Of a DNA stretch of 43,311 bases, positions 9,020 through 16,280 are shown one piece after another. Both the position numbers and the translations under genes were made by a program. The notes below the pieces were generated by a model, which saw nothing but the letters and a program-made list of their open reading frames with translations, had not been told where the DNA came from and searched no databases. This DNA is from JALONO01 sp038209965 (GTDB lineage Bacteria; Bacteroidota; Bacteroidia; Cytophagales; Thermoflexibacteraceae): NCBI GenBank assembly GCA_038209965.1, contig JBBQXF010000031.1:1-43311 (forward strand). The letters are read 5' to 3'. Numbering within the stretch: the stretch's first letter is position 1; every line of letters begins with the position of its first letter.

Positions 9020-9286
9020 TTAAACTGGGAGAGGGTAGGGTTGGTGGAGGCGCTGTTGGATGGCGAAGAGAAGGTCGGCCGGGGGGGCTATCCGTTGTTT
9101 AGCCAAACTTTTACGGATAATATCTTGTACACATTTTTCACTTTCATAAATACTCTGGCAAAACTTGCACTGGTTGATTTGTCTGGCGACAAAAGCCTTT
9201 TCGTGTTCGGTGGCTTCGCCGTCCAGGTAGGAGGGAAGCACCCTTTTGAACAATTGGCGGTCGGTTAAATCGGTATTCACATCCAT
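9020..9286 (-). CDS. small anti-sigma-like protein with altered zinc motif
   Basis: This protein of about 88 residues sits directly downstream of an ECF-like sigma factor gene, the usual place for an anti-sigma factor. It shows the layout of a zf-HC2/ZAS N-terminal domain. A short helix (RQLFKRVLPSYLDGEAT) is followed by a Cys-x2-Cys pair (C40, C43 in NQCKFC). The histidine expected four residues before the first Cys is Gln36; His28 is the nearest His. There is no membrane helix, so it would be cytoplasmic. I prefer the ATG about ten codons into the open frame (start near 9286). A TTG at 9313 would add nine residues. The function is inferred mainly from position. Confidence 0.72.
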   Translation of the reverse strand: MDVNTDLTDRQLFKRVLPSYLDGEATEHEKAFVARQINQCKFCQSIYESEKCVQDIIRKSLAKQRIAPPADLLFAIQQRLHQPYPLPV

Positions 9287-9330
9287 GGTGGCAAGGGTTA
9301 ACTTGGGTAACAAAAATTAGAGTGAGGTTA

Positions 9331-9912
9331 TTATTTTGCGTACCCCATTTTTTGGGCGTAATGCTGAAGGCTGATTTTGAGGATCGATCGGGCACGGTGC
9401 AAACGCGAGCGAACCGTGCCAATGGGGATATCCAAAATTTTAGCCATTTCTTCGTAAGTGAAATCTTCTAAGTCGCAAAGGATGATAACCGTGCGGAAAT
9501 CAATGGGCAGGGCATTGATGGCATTGGTTACCTCATCACCGATCATATCTTGTACCGATTCTGATCGTAGGTCAACCGTATAGTCCTCGTCCACATCGTC
9601 CGAGTTGTACACTTGTTCAACCTCTTGATAATCAACGGTCGCTGGTTGTTTCTGCCGTCGCCGAAACTCGTTGATGAAACTGTTTTTCAATATTTTAAAC
9701 AGCCATGCTTTGGCATTAGTTCCCCGCTCAAATGAATTTATGAAACGGAAAGCCTTCATGTAGGTGTCCTGCACCAAGTCTTTGGCCTCGTCTTCGTCCA
9801 AGGTCAGTTTGTAGGCGAAATTATACGCCGAGTCCAAATAAGGCACAAATTCCTTATTGAACGTTTCGTTTTTCTGTGCCTCGGTATATTTTTCGCTTTC
9901 GGCCATTGCCAT
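9331..9912 (-). CDS. RNA polymerase sigma factor, ECF-like sigma-70 family
   Basis: This 193-residue sigma factor has region 2 (about residues 20-90: DSAYNFAYKLTLDEDEAKDL, VQDTYMKAFRFI, AWLFKILKNSFINEFRRR) and region 4 (about 130-185: ALPIDFRTVIILCDLEDFTY, EEMAKILDIPIGTVRSRLHR). The two are joined by an acidic linker (NSDDVDEDYTVD). It would direct RNA polymerase to a specific promoter set, held in check by the next gene. ATG at 9912 and 9906 are both possible starts. A TAATTTTG box about 65 bp upstream may be its promoter. The target genes are unknown; I found no obvious autoregulatory repeat. Confidence 0.92.
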   Translation of the reverse strand: MAMAESEKYTEAQKNETFNKEFVPYLDSAYNFAYKLTLDEDEAKDLVQDTYMKAFRFINSFERGTNAKAWLFKILKNSFINEFRRRQKQPATVDYQEVEQVYNSDDVDEDYTVDLRSESVQDMIGDEVTNAINALPIDFRTVIILCDLEDFTYEEMAKILDIPIGTVRSRLHRARSILKISLQHYAQKMGYAK

Positions 9913-9976
9913 TGGTTGGGTTGAAGTAGTGGAGCCCCACTAAGACAAGTGTCAAAACAACACTTTATTATTAAGG

Positions 9977-9984
9977 CAAAATTA
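9977..9984 (-). promoter_or_regulatory. -7 box TAATTTTG upstream of the sigma factor gene
   Basis: On the minus strand the sequence reads TATAATTTTGCC, which fits both the Bacteroidota TAnnTTTG box and a classical TATAAT. The leader to the ATG would be about 58-60 nt. No convincing -33 element is visible. Confidence 0.4.
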
Positions 9985-10020
9985 TAATAAGATTGAGATC
10001 ATTTTCAGGACGGGCCAGAT

Positions 10021-11430
10021 TTATTTTTCAACCCCTTTTTGCCGGTACCAATTGGCGTGGTGCGGATCGGCTTCATATTGTTGGCCGAGCAGCGGCATTT
10101 GGCGGAACAAGTGTTTGGCAAAGTTGGCTTCGTCCACAATCACCTGGGGAGGATCTTGACCAAAGTTGTGATAAATGTCCACTACCACGGTGTAGTAGTC
10201 CAAATGGCTGAAATGACGCTGGGCCAGTTGCCAATCATAATAGGGAGTGGCCAACGTGTTTTGAAAATAGTATCGGTTGTTATCGCCCAAGACCAAAACC
10301 TTTTTGCCCAGCAGTTCCGGGTGGCCAATCTTGGCGTTCAATTTGGCAAAATCAAAGTGCCTTGATTGCTGGGGCAGGTATAGGCTGGCAAACGAAACTC
10401 CGATGGTGAGCGTGAGGTAGAGGGTAAAAAATAGCTCCGCCACTGGTTTCTTTTTGAGGCCAAGGAAAAAATGGGTGGCAAAAAAGCTGAAGGGAGGGGC
10501 AAACAAGACTAAATTCTGGGTGGAAAGTGAATGGCTCAACGGCAGGGCCATCAGCGCACAAACGCTCCAGAGCAGCAGCAGCGTTTGACAACTGACCTGA
10601 AAATTGACGAATCCCCGTTCGGTGAAGGTGCGAATGATTGCGATCACCAGCAATAAAAGTGAAGGGCCGATCAACAGGCCGAAGACGGAAAGATCGAGGA
10701 GCCGGGTGGGGGCAAACCTAATGAGGGTAAACAGGCAGTTTTGCACGAAGTCATCGAAATGGCCAAACCAAAAGTAGTAACCCGCAAACAGGGAAACCAC
10801 AAAACCGAAACCATACAAGATCAAGAAAAACTGTCGCAGGCCGATGGTCCGCATATTGGCCGCGCCGAAAATGATAAAAAACAAAAAAGAAATGGTGGCC
10901 AAATCGCTCAGGAAGGCCAGCCCGGTGTACACCCCTAAGAGGAAAAGGTTGCTGTCCGAGGGCCTGTCGCGGAGCAAAAACAAGCGATCGGCGGCCAACA
11001 GTAGGAACGTAGTGGCCAGTAGAGTAGGAGACAGTGCGGCCAGGTCGAAAGAGGCGCACATGAACGCCGCGTACAAGAACGCGGGCACATAGTTTTTTTC
11101 GTTGTAAAGGGTGTATCGCAACAGGATCAGGTTCCACAGGCCCGCTTGAAAAACGATGAGCAAGACCGCCGTTAGTTGAAAAGGGAATACCGATTTGCCA
11201 AACAATGCCGCTAGCAGCCAGTAAGCACCAGCGGCCACGGGCGGTGTGCTGTCCCATACACCTACATACATGAACGCCCCCTGCGACAATTTTTCGCCAA
11301 TGGCCAAATGCCCCACTTCCGGCACGGTGATGGGCACTTCCCACCACCAGAACGCACCCCGGATGGCAAACAGAAACAGGCCCATAAATACAAGCCGAAA
11401 GGGGTCATTGATCCGCAGAAACGTGAGCAT
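10021..11430 (-). CDS. polytopic inner-membrane protein, function unknown
   Basis: This 469-residue protein has about 10-11 hydrophobic segments over residues 10-355, then a soluble C-terminal region of about 110 residues (from about KKVLVLGDNNRYYFQNTLAT). The N-terminal loop contains PEVGHLAIGEKLSQG and WDSTPPVAAGAYWL. An early periplasmic loop with acidic residues followed by many helices resembles GT-C-type glycosyltransferases and related Bacteroidota membrane proteins, but I see no decisive catalytic motif, so I do not assign that activity. It starts 40 bp after the rbfA stop on the same strand and may be co-transcribed. Confidence 0.7.
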   Translation of the reverse strand: MLTFLRINDPFRLVFMGLFLFAIRGAFWWWEVPITVPEVGHLAIGEKLSQGAFMYVGVWDSTPPVAAGAYWLLAALFGKSVFPFQLTAVLLIVFQAGLWNLILLRYTLYNEKNYVPAFLYAAFMCASFDLAALSPTLLATTFLLLAADRLFLLRDRPSDSNLFLLGVYTGLAFLSDLATISFLFFIIFGAANMRTIGLRQFFLILYGFGFVVSLFAGYYFWFGHFDDFVQNCLFTLIRFAPTRLLDLSVFGLLIGPSLLLLVIAIIRTFTERGFVNFQVSCQTLLLLWSVCALMALPLSHSLSTQNLVLFAPPFSFFATHFFLGLKKKPVAELFFTLYLTLTIGVSFASLYLPQQSRHFDFAKLNAKIGHPELLGKKVLVLGDNNRYYFQNTLATPYYDWQLAQRHFSHLDYYTVVVDIYHNFGQDPPQVIVDEANFAKHLFRQMPLLGQQYEADPHHANWYRQKGVEK

Positions 11431-11470
11431 AACGAAAATTTAGGGCCCATTATAGACCCGCACCAAACTG

Positions 11471-11839
11471 CTAATTTTCTGCCGGGGCAGGCGGAATGAC
11501 AATACTGGACAACAGTTGGTTGATTTTGGCAGCTTCTTCCTCAGTATCATCAATGTAAAACTGTAAACCGGGAATGATTCGAACGGTTTGGCGGAGCCGC
11601 ACCCCGAGGGCCTGCCGGATGTTCTTGGCGTTTTCTTGGATTAGTTCCAACTGTTGCTCCTTGTTCTTGTCGGGCAGAAAGCTCAGATAAGCCTTGGCGA
11701 TGCCCAAATCAGGGCTGACCCGCACCAGCGTGATCGTGATCAAGTAATTGCCCGTTAATTCACGGGCCTCGCGCTGAAAAATCTCGCTCAATTCCTTTTG
11801 GATAAGCTTGGCGACTCTCCTTTGTCTTGTAGTTTCCAT
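11471..11839 (-). CDS. rbfA: 30S ribosome-binding factor RbfA
   Basis: This 122-residue protein is a late 30S assembly and cold-adaptation factor that binds near the 5' end of 16S rRNA. It has the KH-like fold pattern: METTRQRRVAKLIQKELSEI at the N-terminus, then SPDLGIAKAYLSFLP (the usual S-D-L--A-VYVS strand), then ALGVRLRQTVRIIPGLQFYI and DDTEEEAAKINQLL. I chose the ATG at 11839 because the R-Q-R-VA-LIQ-EL start is conserved; the frame is open 47 codons further upstream but that part looks non-coding. The usual partners (nusA, infB, truB) are not adjacent. Confidence 0.93.
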   Translation of the reverse strand: METTRQRRVAKLIQKELSEIFQREARELTGNYLITITLVRVSPDLGIAKAYLSFLPDKNKEQQLELIQENAKNIRQALGVRLRQTVRIIPGLQFYIDDTEEEAAKINQLLSSIVIPPAPAEN

Positions 11840-11928
11840 GTTGGACAAACCCGCCAAGCGGGGGATTAAGTTCTGGGTAGCCCGCAAAATTAAGGGAGAT
11901 TTTGGGGAATTGTGGCTTTTTGTGATCA

Positions 11929-11959
11929 GAAATGCCATTCCGGGACGAAATGGCATTTC
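11929..11959. other. perfect 11-bp inverted repeat between terC and rbfA
   Basis: GAAATGCCATT is repeated inversely around a 9-nt loop. It lies 24 bp after the terC stop, so it may end or attenuate transcription, but neither strand has a T-run after the stem. The role is uncertain. Confidence 0.5.
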
Positions 11960-11982
11960 TATCGCTGGGTCATTGGGCAAAG

Positions 11983-12732
11983 TTAGAACTGGGCCCCGCT
12001 CTTTTTGCGGAAGCGGATGTTGAGCAGCTCGACCAAGAACGAATAGGCCATTGCAAAATAAACATAACCTTTGGGGAAGTGGAAATGCAAGCCTTCGGCC
12101 ACCAACAAGATCCCGATCATGATCAGGAACGACAGGGCCAGCATTTTCACCGTAGGGTGGTTTTCTACGTAAGTGGAAATTTGGTTGACAAAAAACACCA
12201 TCACCCCAATGGAACTAATGACCGCAATGGCCATGATAACAATTTCTTTTACCAAGCCAATGGCAGTCAGAATGGAGTCAAACGAGAATACAATGTCGAT
12301 AAATACAATCTGAAGCAGCACTATGGCAAAACTCTGGGCAGCCTTGGCCCCGGCATTCTCTTCGCCGCCGGCATGTTCCATTTTGGCGTGGATCTCCGAG
12401 GTGCTCTTGGCGATCAAGAACAACCCCCCGATCATCAAGATGATATCCTTGCCGCTGATACCCAATTCCTTGCCTTCAATCTCAACTGGAAGTGTGAACA
12501 AAGCCTGATCCAGCCCGATAATCCACTTGATCAACAGCAGTAACAGCAGCCGGACCACCAATGCTGCCGCTAGGCCAAAATACCGGGCGTTGTTTTGTTG
12601 GCTGGCCGGCAACCGCGATGCCACAATGGAGATAAATATCACGTTGTCGATGCCCAGCACAATTTCGAGGGCAGTCAATGTAAGCAAGCTGATCAAGCCG
12701 GCTGAGGTAAGGATAGGGTCAAACAGATCCAT
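11983..12732 (-). CDS. TerC family integral membrane protein
   Basis: This 249-residue protein has about seven membrane helices. The TerC hallmark acidic helices are visible as ALEIVLGIDNVIFISIV (residues 21-37) and FIDIVFSFDSILTAIGL (about 140-156), whose Asp/Glu residues are proposed to bind metal. Family members have been linked to tellurite resistance and, more recently, to Mn2+ export or metal loading of exported proteins. Which applies here is unknown. It is divergent from a lipoprotein gene across a 322-bp gap. A near-consensus -7 box TGTATTTG (12764-12771) precedes it by 32 nt. Confidence 0.88.
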   Translation of the reverse strand: MDLFDPILTSAGLISLLTLTALEIVLGIDNVIFISIVASRLPASQQNNARYFGLAAALVVRLLLLLLIKWIIGLDQALFTLPVEIEGKELGISGKDIILMIGGLFLIAKSTSEIHAKMEHAGGEENAGAKAAQSFAIVLLQIVFIDIVFSFDSILTAIGLVKEIVIMAIAVISSIGVMVFFVNQISTYVENHPTVKMLALSFLIMIGILLVAEGLHFHFPKGYVYFAMAYSFLVELLNIRFRKKSGAQF

Positions 12733-13054
12733 TTGTCAATGAGATAAATTTAGTGGTTTTTTGCAAATACAAACATTGATACGAAAGTATGGGGCTAGGG
12801 TTTGGCTTGTCCATACAAGTTTTTAGAAATTGTTAAAACGGGTTAATAGCTGGGCAATTATTTGTAAATCAACGAATTAAGTATTTTTTTACTTTTTTAT
12901 AACCCATTTAGAACCAATGAGTTATAAAATGAGCGCCTTTTTGTAGTAAAATGGCCCAAACCGCTTGACCAGTTTGGCAGGCAAATGTATAAACGATTGA
13001 TTGTCAATCCCAAAATTATTTTTTGAAATGCACAAAATTAATATCGCCGTCCCT
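12733..13054. other. AT-rich divergent intergenic region
   Basis: This 322-bp region separates terC (minus) from the lipoprotein gene (plus). It holds the likely terC -7 box at 12764-12771 and long T-rich runs around 12880-12900. I see no RNA gene or further coding sequence. Confidence 0.6.
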
Positions 13055-13747
13055 ATGAAAAATACCAAGATTGCCCTGCTGTTGGTTTTTCTGGCCGCTT
13101 GTGGCAGTGCTGGCCAGCCCCAACAAGCGACCGAAGGGGATTCCCTCAAAATTCCGGCAATTGCTGCTTCACCTACTGCTCCCGCTGAGGAGACACTGAT
13201 CGTGCCTTGTGAACGGTTTGGCCCAATCAAGGTGGGGGATAGCCATGAAACCATTGTCCAACGGTTTGGCGAGGACCAAGTGGCGCTGGACACCTTGTTT
13301 CTAGAGGGCAGTCCCGAGGGGATGCAGACCGTGATCTGGCAGGATACCCCCAAGGAAATCGTGGTGATCTGGGCCGATCTCAACCCACCCTACCAAAAAA
13401 TGAGCGCGATCGATGCCCACCACCCCGGATCGCCCTATCGCTATGCCAACGGGATCAGGGTGGGCATGCCGCTGGCCGAGTTGGAGCAGATCAATGGCAA
13501 GCCCTTTAAATTTTATGGCTTCGGCTGGGACTATGGCGGCACTTTTGTTGGGTTCGCAGAGGGTCAACTGGCTAAAGAATTGCCCTGTTTCGGCGGGCAT
13601 TTTGCCCCATTGGACGAAAACAGCGCTTATACCCAGCCCGGCAATGATGCTATCATGGGCGACCGGGAAATCCGATCGGACAACCCGGTTTTCAAAAAAA
13701 TTGCGGTCAAACTGGCCAGTTTGCGCATGAATTTACCAGTTGAATAG
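13055..13747 (+). CDS. putative lipoprotein, function unknown
   Basis: This 230-residue precursor starts MKNTKIALLLVFLAACGS, a clear lipoprotein signal with the lipobox LAAC (Cys16). A Ser/Thr/Pro/Ala-rich linker follows. The globular part has two similar-looking strand patterns: CERFGPIKVGDSHETIVQRF (about residues 52-71) and ANGIRVGMPLAELEQINGKP (about 131-150). In each, I/VxVGxxxxxxxxxFG/NG recalls small-domain repeats seen in periplasmic lipoproteins. I do not recognise a named family. I chose the ATG that gives the compact signal peptide; an upstream ATG at 13028 would add nine residues. It is probably outer-membrane anchored. Confidence 0.78.
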   Translation: MKNTKIALLLVFLAACGSAGQPQQATEGDSLKIPAIAASPTAPAEETLIVPCERFGPIKVGDSHETIVQRFGEDQVALDTLFLEGSPEGMQTVIWQDTPKEIVVIWADLNPPYQKMSAIDAHHPGSPYRYANGIRVGMPLAELEQINGKPFKFYGFGWDYGGTFVGFAEGQLAKELPCFGGHFAPLDENSAYTQPGNDAIMGDREIRSDNPVFKKIAVKLASLRMNLPVE

Positions 13748-13790
13748 CTGGTCTTTAGGCGAAAATGGCCTGACTATGGGGCTTTTATTG

Positions 13791-13798
13791 TACTTTTG
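13791..13798 (+). promoter_or_regulatory. -7 box TACTTTTG of the rRNA methyltransferase gene
   Basis: This is an exact match to TAnnTTTG, followed by CC. It lies 18 nt before the chosen ATG at 13817, which supports that start. I see no -33 TTG at the usual spacing. Confidence 0.5.
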
Positions 13799-13816
13799 CC
13801 CCCTTATTTACCTTCG

Positions 13817-14590
13817 ATGTTTCCCAAAAAGCAAGCCCGCCCCGCCGAGGGCAAAGATATGATTTTCGGGATCCGGCCCGTCCAAGAAATGTTGGCCTCT
13901 GGTCAAGAAATTGAGCGGGTACTGGTCCAAAAGGAACTGGAGAACCCACTAGTGGCCGACATTGTGCGGGCGTGCCGCGAGCGCCACATCCCCGTGGGCC
14001 GCGTACCCGAGGAAAAGCTCAACCGCATTACCCGTAAACAACACCAAGGAGTAGTCGGGTTCATTACGGCGGTGCAGTATGCCTCACTGGATAACGTCAT
14101 CTCCTCCGCCTTCAACGATGGGCGCAACCCCTTCGTGCTGATGCTGGATCGGGTCACGGATGTGCGCAACTTTGGCGCCATCGTCCGCACGGCGGAATGT
14201 GCAGGGATAGATGCCATCATCATCCCCGACCGGGGCGCGGCGCGCCTCAGTGGCGATGCGTTCAAGACTTCGGCCGGGGCACTGGGCCACCTGCCGATCT
14301 GCCGCGAGCACAACTTGGTCAGTACCGCCCGCTACCTGCGCAACCACGGTTTGCAAATAGTGGGGTGTACCGAAAAATCGTCCCGTACCATCTACGAAGT
14401 GGATTTTGACCAGCCCATGCTGATCATCGTTGGGTCGGAGGAAGACGGGATAGCCCCCGAACTGCTGGAACTATGCGATCGCCGGGCCAAAATACCTTTG
14501 CAGGGCAAAATCTCCTCCCTCAACGTATCCGTGGCGGCCGCTTTGATCCTTTATGAATCGGTCCGGCAAAGATTGCCCGAAGTGGTTTAA
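13817..14590 (+). CDS. rlmB: 23S rRNA 2'-O-methyltransferase RlmB-type (SpoU/TrmH family)
   Basis: This 257-residue AdoMet-dependent 2'-O-ribose methyltransferase has a trefoil-knot fold. The N-terminal substrate-binding domain begins at FGIRPVQEMLASGQEIERV. The SPOUT motifs are in order: motif 1 LDRVTDVRNFGAIVRTAECA, motif 2 IIVGSEEDGIAPELL and motif 3 IPLQGKISSLNVSVAAALIL. RlmB methylates G2251 in the 23S P-loop in E. coli; Bacteroidota have several SpoU paralogues, so the exact target is an inference from domain layout. An exact -7 box lies 18 nt upstream of the ATG. Confidence 0.88.
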   Translation: MFPKKQARPAEGKDMIFGIRPVQEMLASGQEIERVLVQKELENPLVADIVRACRERHIPVGRVPEEKLNRITRKQHQGVVGFITAVQYASLDNVISSAFNDGRNPFVLMLDRVTDVRNFGAIVRTAECAGIDAIIIPDRGAARLSGDAFKTSAGALGHLPICREHNLVSTARYLRNHGLQIVGCTEKSSRTIYEVDFDQPMLIIVGSEEDGIAPELLELCDRRAKIPLQGKISSLNVSVAAALILYESVRQRLPEVV

Positions 14591-14617
14591 CCAGATCGAC
14601 CACCGGACGGCCTAGGC

Positions 14618-14827
14618 TCAACTTTTGGGTGGCGGTCCTTTGGTAGTTTTGTCTTCCTTGAGTTTTTTGTCCACCACGTTCTTGTTCAGAAAATCGTTGA
14701 TGGTATCAATGGTCAAGCTACTGGTAATCTCCCCGAAAGAGTTGATTTTGATTTCAAAGCCTTCTAGTTCAGGGTGTACCTTGGCTTTTTCCTCTTGGGG
14801 ATCGATGTGCTTTTTGGATTTGGCCAT
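14618..14827 (-). CDS. small hydrophilic protein, unknown function
   Basis: This 69-residue protein is lysine-rich at both ends (MAKSKKHIDPQEEKAKVHPE and DKKLKEDKTTKGPPPKS). Between these is an ordered-looking middle with strand-strand-helix character (GFEIKINSFGEITSSLTIDT, INDFLNKNV). It has an ATG start and a plausible minus-strand leader (TAGGTTTA box-like sequence upstream). It looks conserved in style with small Cytophagales proteins, but I cannot name a family. It is convergent with rlmB, with 27 bp between the stops. Confidence 0.65.
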   Translation of the reverse strand: MAKSKKHIDPQEEKAKVHPELEGFEIKINSFGEITSSLTIDTINDFLNKNVVDKKLKEDKTTKGPPPKS

Positions 14828-14892
14828 ATTGTTTTTTCCTTAAAGATAAACCTAATTTTTGGAAAAGTAAGTGGTTAAGTTGTAATGGATGA

Positions 14893-15159
14893 TTGGCTAA
14901 AGCGAATAAAAAGAGCCGCCAGTTGTCATTTGTCACTCAAAAAGGTGCGGAAAAAGATAAAAAAGTGACTGCGGCCCGGATCGTACTGGGTTTCAACGGC
15001 AAAAAACATTGCGGCGGCCTTTCCTTCACCAGCTATTACTTTAGCGAAAACCTGTTTCAGGACAAGTCCACTTATTGGGATTACATGTGTAGTTTTCTCC
15101 GGGTTTTTGTGGGCATTAGGCTAAAGCCCGGTTTTCGCATTCCATTGCTCGACCGCTGA
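14893..15159 (+). CDS. doubtful small open frame
   Basis: This 88-residue frame opens at a TTG and is not recognised. It holds a basic N-terminus (AKANKKSRQLSFVTQKG) and an aromatic-rich middle (SFTSYYFSENLFQDKS). There is no ATG start, no clear promoter and no known domain. It may be a decayed gene or a chance open frame in the 464-bp gap between the small minus-strand gene and the EamA gene. I list it because nothing else explains the stretch. Confidence 0.2.
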   Translation: MAKANKKSRQLSFVTQKGAEKDKKVTAARIVLGFNGKKHCGGLSFTSYYFSENLFQDKSTYWDYMCSFLRVFVGIRLKPGFRIPLLDR

Positions 15160-15291
15160 GTGCTCTTGCGCAAGCACTACTAGTTTGGTGATTTTATCCG
15201 TAATTATTGATAATAAAACAGTTAACTATTCTAAATCTTAATGTAGGGTTTTGGTGTAGCGATTTTTTTGCTGATCAAAGCCATCTAACCC
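15160..15291. other. leader region of the EamA gene
   Basis: This AT-rich stretch directly upstream of the EamA transporter should contain its promoter. I see no exact TAnnTTTG box and no other feature. Confidence 0.4.
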
Positions 15292-16176
15292 ATGACTAAC
15301 CAAAAAGATGAGAAATTGGCTTGGGGGCTGCTTTTGCTCCTGGCCTTAATTTGGGGAACTTCGTTCATTTTGATGAAAAAGGGGTTGACTGTATTTTCGC
15401 CCGGGCAAGTGGGCGCCTACCGTATCGTGGTCGCTTTTTTTATTTTCTTGCCCTGGGCCATCCAAAATTTTCGTGAGGTCCCCGCTCACAAATGGAAGTA
15501 CATCATGGTAGCGGGCATTTTGGGCAATCTGATCCCAGCTTTCTTGTTTACCAATGCCCAAACCCGGATCGAAAGTTCAGTGGCGGGCATTTTGAACACA
15601 TTAACTCCCATTTTTACTTTTTTGATCAGTATTTTATTTTTTGGCCAACTCGTTAGACGGTGGCAAGTGATTGGGCTGGTGCTGGGCTTCTCGGGTGCGG
15701 TAGGGCTCAGCTTTGTGAAAACTGGTGGCGAAATCGGTTCTTTCAATGCTTATGCCCTGTTGATATTGTTGGCCACGGTGTTGTATGGCATCAGCGTCAA
15801 TACGATCGGCAAATACTTGGGTGGGTTAAAATCACTTACCATCTCGGCCTCGGCCATGCTCATCGCTGGGCCAATGGCCTTAGTCTATCTGTTATCGACC
15901 GACTTTGTGCAGCGGGTCCCAGCTTCCCCCCAAAGCTGGGGCGCATTTGGCTACCTTACCCTGCTGGGCGTGTTCAGTACTGCCCTTGGTCTGTTGCTGT
16001 TCAATAAATTGGTCAAAATCACTTCGCCGGTGTTTGCCAGTGCCGTCACCTACATCATCCCGGTTTTTGCCCTGTTGTGGGGGTTTATCGATGGCGAAAA
16101 ACTTACTTTACTTCACTTGTTCGGTATGGTGTTCATCCTTGCGGGCGTGTATGCGGTGAACCGGGGGAAAGGGTAG
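15292..16176 (+). CDS. EamA/DMT-superfamily transporter
   Basis: This 294-residue inner-membrane protein has ten predicted helices made of two EamA repeats (about residues 12-140 and 150-290). The first repeat begins LLLLLALIWGTSFILMKKGL with the family's W-G-S/T-F. The repeat ends are marked by LGFSGAVGLSF and FILAGVYAVNRGKG. The family exports or imports small metabolites such as amino acids, purines or drugs; the substrate here is not predictable. It is convergent with rpoB, with a bidirectional terminator between them. Confidence 0.9.
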   Translation: MTNQKDEKLAWGLLLLLALIWGTSFILMKKGLTVFSPGQVGAYRIVVAFFIFLPWAIQNFREVPAHKWKYIMVAGILGNLIPAFLFTNAQTRIESSVAGILNTLTPIFTFLISILFFGQLVRRWQVIGLVLGFSGAVGLSFVKTGGEIGSFNAYALLILLATVLYGISVNTIGKYLGGLKSLTISASAMLIAGPMALVYLLSTDFVQRVPASPQSWGAFGYLTLLGVFSTALGLLLFNKLVKITSPVFASAVTYIIPVFALLWGFIDGEKLTLLHLFGMVFILAGVYAVNRGKG

Positions 16177-16228
16177 GGGAGTGGGCATTGCCGATGCGCC
16201 GTTTCTTTTGTTTGGGCTTAATGCGCAT

Positions 16229-16267
16229 AAAAAAACCACCCAACAACCATTGTTGGGTGGTTTTTTT
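16229..16267. terminator. bidirectional terminator between the EamA gene and rpoB
   Basis: A perfect 18-bp stem surrounds a 3-nt loop, with seven A on the left and seven T on the right, so it works as a rho-independent terminator for both strands. It lies 52 nt after the EamA stop and 13 nt after the rpoB stop. It therefore closes the rpoB transcript with no further gene. Confidence 0.92.
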
Positions 16268-16280
16268 GACTATGAATTTG

